A DNA stretch of 64,000 nt from Eremococcus coleocola DSM 15696. GTDB lineage: Bacteria > Bacillota > Bacilli > Lactobacillales > Aerococcaceae. The stretch covers positions 1 through 64,000 of the forward strand of contig NZ_AUAT01000014.1 in NCBI RefSeq assembly GCF_000428865.1. Reading direction: 5' to 3'. Below are positions 56,345 through 62,791 of the stretch, one piece after another; position 1 is the stretch's first letter; each line of letters opens with the position of its first letter. The notes beneath the pieces are model-generated. The model had not been told where the DNA came from and did no database searches. It worked only from the letters and a program-made list of their open reading frames with translations. The translations under genes were made by a program, and so were the position numbers.

Positions 56345-56482
56345 GTAAAATATAGCAGCATCTAAAAAAGAAAGCGCGTCAACAGTTGCCCACTCCAATA
56401 GGAGATCATGAGTAACCGCGGCTGCAAAAGGCGAAAGTGTAGGGTAAATGCACGCATTCGGTTTTTAGAAGTCATATTTTAC
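56345..56482 (+). ncRNA. Structured rpsD mRNA leader, probable S4 autoregulation site
   Basis: Two long-range helices close the leader: GTAAAATAT (56345-56353) with ATATTTTAC (56474-56482), and TCTAAAAA (56361-56368) with TTTTTAGA (56462-56469). They enclose a GC-rich core. Ribosomal protein S4 represses its own gene through leader RNA in other bacteria, so this fold is likely its target; the identity with a described leader class was not checked. Confidence 0.65.
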
Positions 56483-56516
56483 TCCAAAAATTTAAATTAT
56501 ATGGAGGAGATTTAAC

Positions 56517-57122
56517 ATGGCTAGATATACTGGACCAGCTTGGAAAAAATCACGTCGCTTAGGCATTTCATTAACAGAAACAGGTAAGGAATTATCACGT
56601 CGTCCTTACGCACCAGGTCAACATGGGAATGCTCGTCATAAAGTAACTGAATACGGTGCTCAATTAAACGAAAAACAAAAATTACGCTTTATGTATGGTT
56701 TAAATGAACGTCAATTTAGAACTTTATTTACTAAAGCTGCTAAGATGGAAGGTAAGCATGGTGAAAACTTCATGGTTATCCTTGAAACTCGTTTGGATAA
56801 CTTAGTTTACCGTTTAGGCTATGCGTCAACTCGTCGCCAAGCCCGTCAATTAGTTGCCCATGGTCATATTACTGTAGATGGTCAACGCGTTGATATCCCA
56901 TCATACTTAGTAAAACCTGAGCAAGTAATTGGTCTTCGTGAACGTTCACAAGATTTAGCAATTATTAAAGAAAACTTAGAAGCAGTGGTTTCACGTTTAG
57001 ACTTCGTTTCTTTTGACGAAAATAATAAAGAAGGTAAAATGACTCGTTTACCAGAACGTGGTGAATTATCTGCTGAAATCGATGAAGCCCTAGTCGTTGA
57101 ATACTACAACAAATTAGGCTAA
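56517..57122 (+). CDS. rpsD: 30S ribosomal protein S4
   Basis: 201 residues, Gram-positive type without a zinc finger ([19 protein letters not shown]). The S4 domain ([21 protein letters not shown], about residues 95-115) binds 16S rRNA. It starts the assembly of the small subunit and regulates its own synthesis. A monocistronic unit with promoter, leader and terminator; a prophage starts directly behind it. Confidence 0.97.
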   Translation: MARYTGPAWKKSRRLGISLTETGKELSRRPYAPGQHGNARHKVTEYGAQLNEKQKLRFMYGLNERQFRTLFTKAAKMEGKHGENFMVILETRLDNLVYRLGYASTRRQARQLVAHGHITVDGQRVDIPSYLVKPEQVIGLRERSQDLAIIKENLEAVVSRLDFVSFDENNKEGKMTRLPERGELSAEIDEALVVEYYNKLG

Positions 57123-57139
57123 TAATGGTTAATAGTACT

Positions 57140-57187
57140 CGCCCACAAATACTGTGTTATCAGTGTTTATGGGCGGTATTTTTTTGT
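57140..57187 (+). terminator. rpsD terminator
   Basis: Stem CGCCCACAAA / TTTATGGGCG followed by GTATTTTTTT. It lies between rpsD and the prophage repeat, so the phage insertion leaves rpsD expression intact. Confidence 0.85.
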
Positions 57188-57188
57188 C

Positions 57189-57220
57189 TGAATACGTTTT
57201 GAATACGTTTTGAATACGTT
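57189..57220. repeat. Three 11-bp tandem repeats at the prophage edge
   Basis: TGAATACGTT begins at 57189, 57200 and 57211, an exact 11-base period, ending 6 bases before the integrase stop codon. They probably belong to the left attachment site, either as integrase arm sites or as part of the core; the other end is not in the window. Confidence 0.65.
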
Positions 57221-57225
57221 ACGCT

Positions 57226-58362
57226 TTAGAAGTTGATATAGGCAGCTAATTTATTTGCTGTTTTCTCTTGCTGATATTCAGTAACGTGAGCATAAATATT
57301 CATAGTAGTTTTAATATCACTATGTCCTAGTCGCGCTTGAACTTCTTGTAAGGTGGCACCTGATTCAAAAAGTAGGGAACAGCATGTGTGTCGGAACCCG
57401 TGAAGTTTGATGCGCTTGAAATTATTTGAATCGCAGATGTACCATAACTTATGTGTGATAGTCATTTTAGAAAGCAACTGATTGGTCTCTGTGTTAGTAA
57501 ATATAAACTGTTCATTTGATTTAACAGCGTAACCATTCATTAGTAAAACTTTACGTTGCTCTATCTGCCACTTTTTCAAAGCAAGAGCAGTTCCTTTATC
57601 TATGCTAATTGTACGGTTACTTGCTCTAGTCTTAGTTGAATTTATTATTTGGCGGCTTTTCTCACCATAAGTCACGGTCTTGTTTACCGTTAAAGATAAT
57701 TGGTCAAAGTCAATATCTTTCCATTGTAGCGCTTGTAATTCGCCTTTCCTTAGCCCAGTAAAAGCCAAGGTCCGAAAAATAGCATAATACATAACATCAT
57801 CTTGGATAAACGATAAGAAGGTTTTTAATTCTTCTTTGGTGTAGTATAGATCAGTTTCATTGACCACTTTTTCTTTTGATCTTGGTACTCGTATTTTTTT
57901 AAAAGGGTTACTATCAATGGCTCCGGCAATAACAGCATAATCTAATATTTGAGTTGCATAAGTTTTATAATGTCTAAAGTTAGCATAATGTTCCCACCAT
58001 TTATTGACGGCGCTTTGGCACTGTTTAATTGAAATATCCTTGACCTTTATCTTGCCAAATTCTGGTAAGATAGTTTTGCGCACTAAAGAATTTACAACGT
58101 TTAAAGTACTTTCTTTTACAGATAGTTTATACTGCTCATACCAACCATCATAGGCTTGCTGAAATGTCATGTTATCTTGGTTAACTAATTTATTATTATC
58201 TACATCAGATAATAGTTTAGCCTCTGCAATTGTAGCATCACGCTTTGTTTTAAATCCGCGGCGTGTAGTACGTTTTTGTTTACCGGTTACCGGGTCCGTG
58301 CCTAAGTACGCCACAAACATATAGGCGGTTGAACCGTCTTTTTTTGTGTATTTTTTTATCAT
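57226..58362 (-). CDS. int: Prophage tyrosine integrase
   Basis: 378 residues. An N-terminal arm-binding domain (AYMFVAYLGTDPVTGKQKRT, AP2-like), a SAM-like core-binding domain (about 65-150) and the catalytic domain with R in FTGLRKGELQALQW, HxxR in LHGFRHTCCSLL, H in LGHSDIKTTM and the nucleophile Y in NIYAHV. It catalyses site-specific integration and excision of the second prophage. Its 3' end touches tandem repeats next to rpsD, the expected attL side. The start has AAAGGAATT upstream. Confidence 0.95.
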   Translation of the reverse strand: MIKKYTKKDGSTAYMFVAYLGTDPVTGKQKRTTRRGFKTKRDATIAEAKLLSDVDNNKLVNQDNMTFQQAYDGWYEQYKLSVKESTLNVVNSLVRKTILPEFGKIKVKDISIKQCQSAVNKWWEHYANFRHYKTYATQILDYAVIAGAIDSNPFKKIRVPRSKEKVVNETDLYYTKEELKTFLSFIQDDVMYYAIFRTLAFTGLRKGELQALQWKDIDFDQLSLTVNKTVTYGEKSRQIINSTKTRASNRTISIDKGTALALKKWQIEQRKVLLMNGYAVKSNEQFIFTNTETNQLLSKMTITHKLWYICDSNNFKRIKLHGFRHTCCSLLFESGATLQEVQARLGHSDIKTTMNIYAHVTEYQQEKTANKLAAYINF

Positions 58363-58472
58363 GTTTAATTCCTTTCTTGCCCGCCAGCGCTAGGAATTAA
58401 GTAGGCATCACCTCCTAAGTATGATAAAATGGTATAGAAAATAGCCCTATCAAAGGGTTGATTTTTGGTTAT

Positions 58473-58512
58473 CTCACTCCGATTGTTTGGCGACAGGGGA
58501 GTGGGGTATTTT
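58473..58512 (+). other. GGCG-loop hairpin E1
   Basis: CTCACTCC (58473-58480) pairs with GGAGTGGG (58498-58505) with one G-U pair on the + strand; the loop holds TTTGGCGA, and TATTTTATTTT follows. Resembles a + strand terminator although both neighbours are minus-strand genes. Related to the hairpin at 59725. No ORF is present in the surrounding 58363-58568 gap. Confidence 0.5.
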
Positions 58513-58568
58513 ATTTTACTGATTTAACCGGATGTAATTCTATACTGGGTAATTTAGGTTTTTATGTG

Positions 58569-59567
58569 TTAGTATCTTTCGTCTAATCGGTCTACCTCAA
58601 CCAAGATACTTAAGTCCATATTCATCTGAATAGATAGTTTTTTCATAAAACCAGAGTATTTTTCGTTTAACATTTTAGATTCTGACCCCAAAGTTGCATA
58701 TAAGTGTCGGAACGCATCTGTATTATCAAACATAGATAATGTTGCTAATAACACCCTGATACCGTGATGCCCATGACCTTTTCGGTAAGCAGCTTCATCA
58801 ACGTTAATTTTTGAATGTAAAAGGGGTGAGTAGCGTATAGAGGTATCTTCAGGTATATAATTATAAATTCTACCTCCATGCGCTGAGCGATTACGATATT
58901 TATGGAATAACTTTAATGAATCGGAAAAAAGCTGTTTTATACTTGGATCATTGTTTACGAGTTGTACAGGTATACCATATAGTATACTGATAACTTCGTT
59001 TTTTAATGGGGCTTTTAATAATTTATAGAGCATTAAGAGATTGCCAAAGGAAGTACCTTTTATGATAATCCAAGGGGGAACGTTGCTGTGGCATTCCCTG
59101 TAATGTTTCATTGGTTGAACATCGTCGTTTCGTATTTTTCTTAATTTGCGAAGTAACTGATCTATTTGATATTCGGCTTTTCCATTATAAAAGGTTCTCT
59201 TCCCTGATTTAAAATTTTCTCTAATTAAATAGTCGGATTCATTAGATCCATAATGTTTTCCAATGACGTAACTTACAGCAGTCCGTAAATTGAGTTCAAC
59301 TTCTAACATTGAGGTGAAAACAGCTCGCCTGAGCCGTGTATCAAATAAGAAAAGATCAAATATATTTTCGAAAGTAGCTCCTGGAACATAAGATTCCTCT
59401 TCATCAGGAAATGATTTGTCTTTAATGAAAAGGTCCTTATAGCCGTTAACAATTTCATAATATCCATAACGAGACAGATTGTTACGGGCTTGTTCTTCTG
59501 ATAAAAAAGTTAAATGACGACTTTTTAGTAAGGCAATTTGTTCGTCGATAGTTCGAAAAGGTTTCAT
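58569..59567 (-). CDS. AbiF/AbiD-like (Abi_2 family) HEPN protein
   Basis: 332 residues from ATG 59567, which has AAGGAGAA upstream; the longer frame to 59588 runs into the leader terminator. The Abi_2 layout is clear: TIDEQIALLKSRHLTF start, NNLSRYGYYEIVNGYKDLF, and FLFDTRLRRAVFTSMLEVE. A HEPN RNase motif R-x4-H lies in KYRNRSAHGGRIYNY (R225, H230). Such proteins block phage growth in lactococci, probably by cutting RNA. A folded RNA with its own terminator lies directly upstream on the same strand, as in RNA-neutralised AbiF systems. Located between integrase and repressor, a classic defence or cargo slot. Confidence 0.85.
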   Translation of the reverse strand: MKPFRTIDEQIALLKSRHLTFLSEEQARNNLSRYGYYEIVNGYKDLFIKDKSFPDEEESYVPGATFENIFDLFLFDTRLRRAVFTSMLEVELNLRTAVSYVIGKHYGSNESDYLIRENFKSGKRTFYNGKAEYQIDQLLRKLRKIRNDDVQPMKHYRECHSNVPPWIIIKGTSFGNLLMLYKLLKAPLKNEVISILYGIPVQLVNNDPSIKQLFSDSLKLFHKYRNRSAHGGRIYNYIPEDTSIRYSPLLHSKINVDEAAYRKGHGHHGIRVLLATLSMFDNTDAFRHLYATLGSESKMLNEKYSGFMKKLSIQMNMDLSILVEVDRLDERY

Positions 59568-59584
59568 GGAGTTCTCCTTATAAA

Positions 59585-59675
59585 ACACAAAAGGGAGCCG
59601 TTAGGCCCCCTTTTGGTTGGCTGAACTTCAGCCGTTCATTAAGATTATGTATATCTTAACTGAAACAACCGGGGT
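59585..59675 (-). ncRNA. Structured RNA upstream of the AbiF-like gene (probable antitoxin RNA)
   Basis: On the minus strand GGTT / AACC (59670-59667 and 59618-59615) encloses two hairpins: P2 with TTAAGAT / ATCTTAA arms (59635-59665) and P3 GGCTGA / TCAGCC (59619-59633). A terminator AAAAGGGGGCC / GGCTCCCTTTT (59589-59614) with a T-rich tail follows, about 20 bases before the abi start codon. The three-way-junction look plus terminator argues for an RNA gene rather than a plain 5' UTR. The promoter is not certain (TTGACG at 59682-59677). Confidence 0.65.
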
Positions 59676-59724
59676 GCGTCAAGTGTAATGTATGTTTTAG
59701 TTATAAAATTACTATTTCAATCAA

Positions 59725-59765
59725 CCTCACTCATCTTACTTGGCGGTAGGGAGTGGGGTGTTTAT
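59725..59765 (+). other. GGCG-loop hairpin E2
   Basis: CCTCACTC (59725-59732) pairs with GAGTGGGG (59751-59758), one G-U pair on the + strand; the loop carries CTTGGCGG (59739-59746); TGTTTATT follows. Same plan as the hairpin at 58473. Confidence 0.5.
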
Positions 59766-59837
59766 TGTAATTTTTTCAACATTTTATTTACTTGTTTATC
59801 AAATGCACCATGCTGAGTGGTATGTGCAATTTTTGCA

Positions 59838-59876
59838 CACACCTGGTCCGCCAAGATTAGGGTGTGGGATTTTTTA
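59838..59876. other. GGCG-loop hairpin E4 (reverse orientation)
   Basis: CACACC (59838-59843) pairs with GGTGTG (59861-59866); the loop contains CCGCCAAG (59848-59855), the exact complement of the CTTGGCGG loop of the hairpin at 59725. A T-run follows on the + strand. A short palindrome GTGCAA / TTGCAC (59824-59837) lies beside it. Confidence 0.5.
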
Positions 59877-59882
59877 ATTTTT

Positions 59883-60446
59883 TTATTCTTCAACAGTTTC
59901 AAAGCCATCAGTGGCTATTTTGACGGTGTCATTACCTATTTCACCTATATATTGGGGTCTGAACTCTAATTCTAATTCTTTAGGTTCACCCACAATAGCA
60001 TAACCAGCGATTAGGTCAGCTGCTTTACCAGCAGAAATCTTTTCAGATTTGTTACGTGTATAAGGGTAAGTATCTAATTTTTTACCGTCAGCATAAACAT
60101 CAATGTTCATATTAGCAAAAATCTCATCATTAGAATCATTTTGAACAGTGTATTCTATTACCAAGACTTTGTCAGCTTTTATATCAGACATTTCATTTAG
60201 ATCCGTTGAGTAGTAAGCTTTATTGATTGTTATTGTCACATCTTCAATAGTAACAGCTTGTCCAAAATCGCCTTCAGATTTTTCACCAGTTAATTCTTTA
60301 AGTTGAGCTTCCAAATCTTTTAATTCGTTTTTCTTAGCTTCAATTTGAGTTTTAAGGTCATCTATTTTATCTTTATCTTGTGCAAAAGTTGGTGCTGTAT
60401 TCACCAACACCATAGCACTAGCAACTAATAATAATTTCTTGTTCAT
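59883..60446 (-). CDS. Secreted prophage protein with coiled coil and DUF4352/DUF5067-like domain
   Basis: 187 residues from ATG 60446, preceded by GGAGGTACAAAT; the longer frame lacks a site. A signal peptide (MNKKLLLVASAMVLVNTAPTFA) is followed by a short coiled coil (KIDDLKTQIEAKKNELKDLE) and a beta-sandwich domain (VTIEDVTITINKAYYS, VLVIEYTVQNDSNDEIF, ISAGKAADLIAGYAI) of the DUF4352/DUF5067 type seen in exported and lipid-linked proteins. Being in the lysogeny module, it is probably expressed in the lysogen and may change the cell surface. The exact role is unknown. Confidence 0.7.
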   Translation of the reverse strand: MNKKLLLVASAMVLVNTAPTFAQDKDKIDDLKTQIEAKKNELKDLEAQLKELTGEKSEGDFGQAVTIEDVTITINKAYYSTDLNEMSDIKADKVLVIEYTVQNDSNDEIFANMNIDVYADGKKLDTYPYTRNKSEKISAGKAADLIAGYAIVGEPKELELEFRPQYIGEIGNDTVKIATDGFETVEE

Positions 60447-60496
60447 ATTTGTACCTCCATATGTTATGATATTTTTGGAAAACCTTTCCAGGTATG

Positions 60497-60531
60497 CCAC
60501 TCACTTGTTGCAGCAGGTGGGTGGTTTTTTT
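60497..60531 (+). terminator. Strong + strand terminator-like hairpin E3
   Basis: CCACTCAC (60497-60504) pairs with GGTGGGTGG (60516-60524), with a G-U pair only on the + strand, then seven T. Neighbouring genes are on the minus strand, so it may end an antisense RNA. Confidence 0.55.
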
Positions 60532-60579
60532 ATTTCATCTTTAATCAATACATATTAATAGCCTGTTCTACATAACCAC

Positions 60580-61251
60580 TTACCAAATCACTTTTCCTAA
60601 CACTTTAACTTTGTCACCAGGGAAAATCATATCTTCGTAATCTTGATTGAGTGATACAAGGTGGATTGTTTCATCTTCATAATTAGGTTTGTACTTCTTG
60701 AAGGTGACTGCACCGTCAATTTCAAATATGCCAAGCTCACCCGTTTCCAGGGTGGGCTGTTTTTTGTAGTAGACGATTGATCCGTCCTTGAAGTCTGGTT
60801 CCATTGAATCTCCGTTGATCACTAGAGCAACTTCCGCACCATCTGGGATATAAGAAGTTGCTTCTTCACGGATTATATCTTGACCGTATTCAATTGGCTC
60901 GCCAGCTGCGGTCTGACCATATATAAGAACCGTCTTGCCGTTTTCCTGTTCATCAAGTTGGTATTCAGCAAATTCATATACCTTTGTTTGACGAGGAGGG
61001 GTTAGTTGGTTGTAGATAGTGGTGATGTCAAATTGATTACGTTTTGCCCCAAAAATAAGAGTCTCAACATCAGTATTAAAATATTTTGCAATTTCTTCAA
61101 TTTCTTCTATCTTTGGATATCTTTCTCCAGAAATCCATCTTGAAATTGATGATTTAGCTTTTCCTAATTCTTTTCCTAATTCTTCCATAGTTAACCCTTT
61201 TTGTCTCCGATAATAATCAATCATCTGTCCGAAAATTATATTGCTAGTCAT
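60580..61251 (-). CDS. Prophage CI/LexA-like repressor
   Basis: 223 residues from ATG 61251, preceded by AAAAGGAGGG; the longer frame is not needed. An N-terminal HTH domain (LTMEELGKELGKAKSSISRW, residues ~18-45) and a C-terminal S24 peptidase domain: cleavage site TAAGEP (Ala-Gly), catalytic serine in NGDSMEPDFKDG and lysine in AVTFKKYK. RecA-stimulated self-cleavage would induce the phage after DNA damage. It is divergent from the early operon, with operators between them. Confidence 0.92.
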   Translation of the reverse strand: MTSNIIFGQMIDYYRRQKGLTMEELGKELGKAKSSISRWISGERYPKIEEIEEIAKYFNTDVETLIFGAKRNQFDITTIYNQLTPPRQTKVYEFAEYQLDEQENGKTVLIYGQTAAGEPIEYGQDIIREEATSYIPDGAEVALVINGDSMEPDFKDGSIVYYKKQPTLETGELGIFEIDGAVTFKKYKPNYEDETIHLVSLNQDYEDMIFPGDKVKVLGKVIW

Positions 61252-61273
61252 TATATCCCTCCTTTTAACTTTA

Positions 61274-61301
61274 ATTATACCAATAAAAAAAGAATAGTAA
61301 A
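61274..61301 (-). promoter_or_regulatory. Repressor promoter (PRM-like)
   Basis: On the minus strand TTTACT (61301-61296), a 16-base spacer and TATAAT (61279-61274), just before the repressor ribosome site. Confidence 0.65.
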
Positions 61302-61307
61302 TAAAAA

Positions 61308-61360
61308 GTTGACAAAAAAGCAATTTGATTGTTGACAAAAATGCAACTTAAGTATATAAT
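61308..61360 (+). promoter_or_regulatory. Early promoter (PR-like) with two repressor operators
   Basis: Operator 1 GTTGACAAAAAAGCAAT (61308-61324) and operator 2 GTTGACAAAAATGCAAC (61331-61347), half-sites GTTG and CAAC. Operator 2 contains the -35 TTGACA (61332-61337); a 17-base spacer leads to TATAAT (61355-61360). Repressor bound here would block the early operon. Confidence 0.8.
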
Positions 61361-61407
61361 GTGTTTGTAAGGTTGATTAAGACCTTAACAAGAAAGGAGT
61401 TGAAAGT

Positions 61408-61527
61408 TTGAGTAAGAAACAAAAAAAGAAGTCCAAGAACGAACTTCTAATAAAATTAGCTCTAGCTACAGCAATAGTTGAGTTAATTAATAAACTATTA
61501 GAAATTGTCTTGAAACTTCTACCATAA
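61408..61527 (+). CDS. Tiny basic/hydrophobic phage protein 1
   Basis: 39 residues from TTG 61408, after AAAGGAG with a 9-base gap. A lysine-rich start (SKKQKKKSKN) leads to one hydrophobic helix (ELLIKLALATAIVELINKLL). It is the first ORF after the early promoter and is followed by an attenuator-like terminator. A paralogue-like ORF follows at 61584. The function is unknown; small toxin, holin-like or regulatory roles are possible. Confidence 0.55.
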   Translation: MSKKQKKKSKNELLIKLALATAIVELINKLLEIVLKLLP

Positions 61528-61532
61528 AAATC

Positions 61533-61567
61533 AGGGGTTAGGGAACTAACCTTAGCCCCTTTATTTC
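61533..61567 (+). terminator. Terminator/attenuator inside the early operon
   Basis: Stem AGGGGTTAGG / CCTTAGCCCCT with a T-rich tail, 6 bases after the first tiny ORF. It would limit or time expression of the genes behind it. Confidence 0.7.
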
Positions 61568-61583
61568 TTACTCATAGACTACC

Positions 61584-61682
61584 ATGAAAGATAAAAAAAG
61601 TCTATTAGAAAAGTTGCTATGGACGTTACTAGCTATCAATCTCATAGAGTTAGTTATTAACTTGTGTAGAATATTTAGTTAA
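61584..61682 (+). CDS. Tiny hydrophobic phage protein 2
   Basis: 32 residues: MKDKKSLLEKLLWTLLAINL then IELVINLCRIFS. A charged start and a single membrane-type helix, like the 39-residue protein before it (shared K-x-LLxKL...IEL pattern). It has a poor ribosome site. Probably of phage origin; its function is not known. Confidence 0.45.
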   Translation: MKDKKSLLEKLLWTLLAINLIELVINLCRIFS

Positions 61683-61698
61683 AGAAAGGAGTGGTAGG

Positions 61699-61941
61699 AT
61701 GCAGATGTCGACAAATTCTGAAATTGATGATTTAATTGATCGTTCTGGACTAAAGATAAATTATATAGCTGATAAGATGGGCGTGAGCAGACAAAGATTG
61801 TATGACATGAGGGTAAATCCGTTAAGTATGAATATAGAGCAAATGGAAAGTTTTTCAAAAGTTTTAGGAATTAGTTTTAATGATGTATATGAAGCAAGAA
61901 AAAAATTTAGAATAAAAGTTGACAAAAATACAACAAATTAA
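61699..61941 (+). CDS. Cro-like small HTH protein
   Basis: 80 residues with a helix-turn-helix (LKINYIADKMGVSRQRLYDM, about residues 17-36) and little else. AAAGGAGTGG precedes ATG 61699. Placed first among the regulated early genes opposite the repressor, the usual position of Cro. The end of its coding sequence contains a third copy of the repressor operator. Confidence 0.8.
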   Translation: MQMSTNSEIDDLIDRSGLKINYIADKMGVSRQRLYDMRVNPLSMNIEQMESFSKVLGISFNDVYEARKKFRIKVDKNTTN

Positions 61942-61948
61942 ATATAAA
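61918..61948 (+). promoter_or_regulatory. Third repressor operator with internal promoter
   Basis: GTTGACAAAAATACAAC (61918-61934) lies in the last codons of the Cro-like gene. Its TTGACA (61919-61924) is 18 bases before TATAAA (61943-61948), so it probably controls a second early promoter. Confidence 0.65.
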
Positions 61949-61960
61949 AGGAGATTAGAA

Positions 61961-62092
61961 TTGAATGAATTAGCATTAAGCAATAACCTATCTCAAATCG
62001 AGATTTTTCATCAGAAAGGAGCAAAGAATGCAACAAGCAATTTTAATACTACTCATCGTCCATTTGATTTTGAATATCAGTTTACTGATTGA
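61961..62092 (+). pseudogene. Truncated DUF3102-like gene start
   Basis: The TTG frame after AAGGAGATTAG reads LNELALSNNLSQIEI and then diverges to a stop after 43 codons. ELALSNNLxQIE is the start of phage proteins of the DUF3102 family, which are normally several hundred residues long. The rest is missing, so this is a remnant left by deletion; a tiny membrane ORF begins within it. Confidence 0.45.
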
Positions 62093-62117
62093 AATCAGAA
62101 GGGTGAATCGTAAATGA
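62028..62117 (+). CDS. Tiny membrane protein 3
   Basis: 29 residues, ATG after AAAGGAGCAAAG. One hydrophobic helix (ILILLIVHLILNISLLI) and a basic end (RRVNRK). Its last 36 bases overlap the end of the minus-strand gene that follows. The function is not known. Confidence 0.5.
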   Translation: MQQAILILLIVHLILNISLLIEIRRVNRK

Positions 62118-62567
62118 TTTTGATTTTGACCACCATTTTAATGGTTTGTCAGCAGTAATAGTTAGTGTAACTGTATTCTGAGGTTTGGCTATAAAGTAGC
62201 TATATGATTTTCTGGCTTGAGATTCTAAGAATTCATTGCCAGTAAATTGAGAATCGTATTCATAATTCGCCGTCACAGCAATTAAATCACGCTTTCTGTT
62301 TTCTTCAAATGGATCATAACTGACAGTGTTCAAATCGAATTCGATAGCTAGAATTCTGATACCAGCGCTTGAATTATTTACCACGTCAAAGGAAAAAATG
62401 ATTGGAGCGTAATCTCTATGACGTTCATAACAACAGTTGTCTAGCTCTAGAGTGAATTTATCTCTTCGTTTGGTATACCAGACGGAGTATATCGCAACAA
62501 CTAATGCGACGACAGCAATAACAAAGTTCCAAAAATCTAAATTAAATAAAAATGTAGGTAAGTTCAT
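62082..62567 (-). CDS. Membrane-anchored phage protein of unknown function
   Basis: 161 residues. One N-terminal membrane helix (about 14-32), a basic turn (YTKRRDKFTLELDN) and a beta-rich domain (IIFSFDVVNNSSAGIRILAIEF, VTLTITADKPLKW). It is encoded against the direction of the early operon, so its own promoter is needed and it is probably expressed in the lysogen. Superinfection exclusion is a reasonable guess for a membrane protein in this place, but nothing in the sequence proves it. Confidence 0.6.
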   Translation of the reverse strand: MNLPTFLFNLDFWNFVIAVVALVVAIYSVWYTKRRDKFTLELDNCCYERHRDYAPIIFSFDVVNNSSAGIRILAIEFDLNTVSYDPFEENRKRDLIAVTANYEYDSQFTGNEFLESQARKSYSYFIAKPQNTVTLTITADKPLKWWSKSKSFTIHPSDFNQ

Positions 62568-62629
62568 AAAACACCTCGTTTTTATTTCAATTATAGCATG
62601 ATTGTAAAATCGCTAGAAAGGAGTCACAC

Positions 62630-62791
62630 ATGAAAAAAATAATATTAGCCCTTGCAATTATTGGGGTAACTGCAAAGGCTGTGGTGAAGTTAAAACCTAT
62701 TTATGACACTGGTACAAATACTATGCATTATCCAGGTGAACATGGATATGCGAAGGTTTATTATAATCAGTTATTTCGGCAGAAATTGTAA
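62630..62791 (+). CDS. Tiny membrane or exported protein 4
   Basis: 53 residues from ATG 62630 after AAAGGAGTCACAC. A hydrophobic start (KKIILALAIIGVTAKA) is followed by a polar tail (YDTGTNTMHYPGEHGYAK). The last part overlaps the antisense of a broken minus-strand gene. It has the same length and plan as the ORF at 63040. Function unknown. Confidence 0.5.
   Translation: MKKIILALAIIGVTAKAVVKLKPIYDTGTNTMHYPGEHGYAKVYYNQLFRQKL

Noticed and set aside
57189-57220. Tandem repeats as a possible CRISPR array
   Set aside because: The units are 11 bases with 1-base gaps and no spacers; no cas gene is near. They fit an integrase site.
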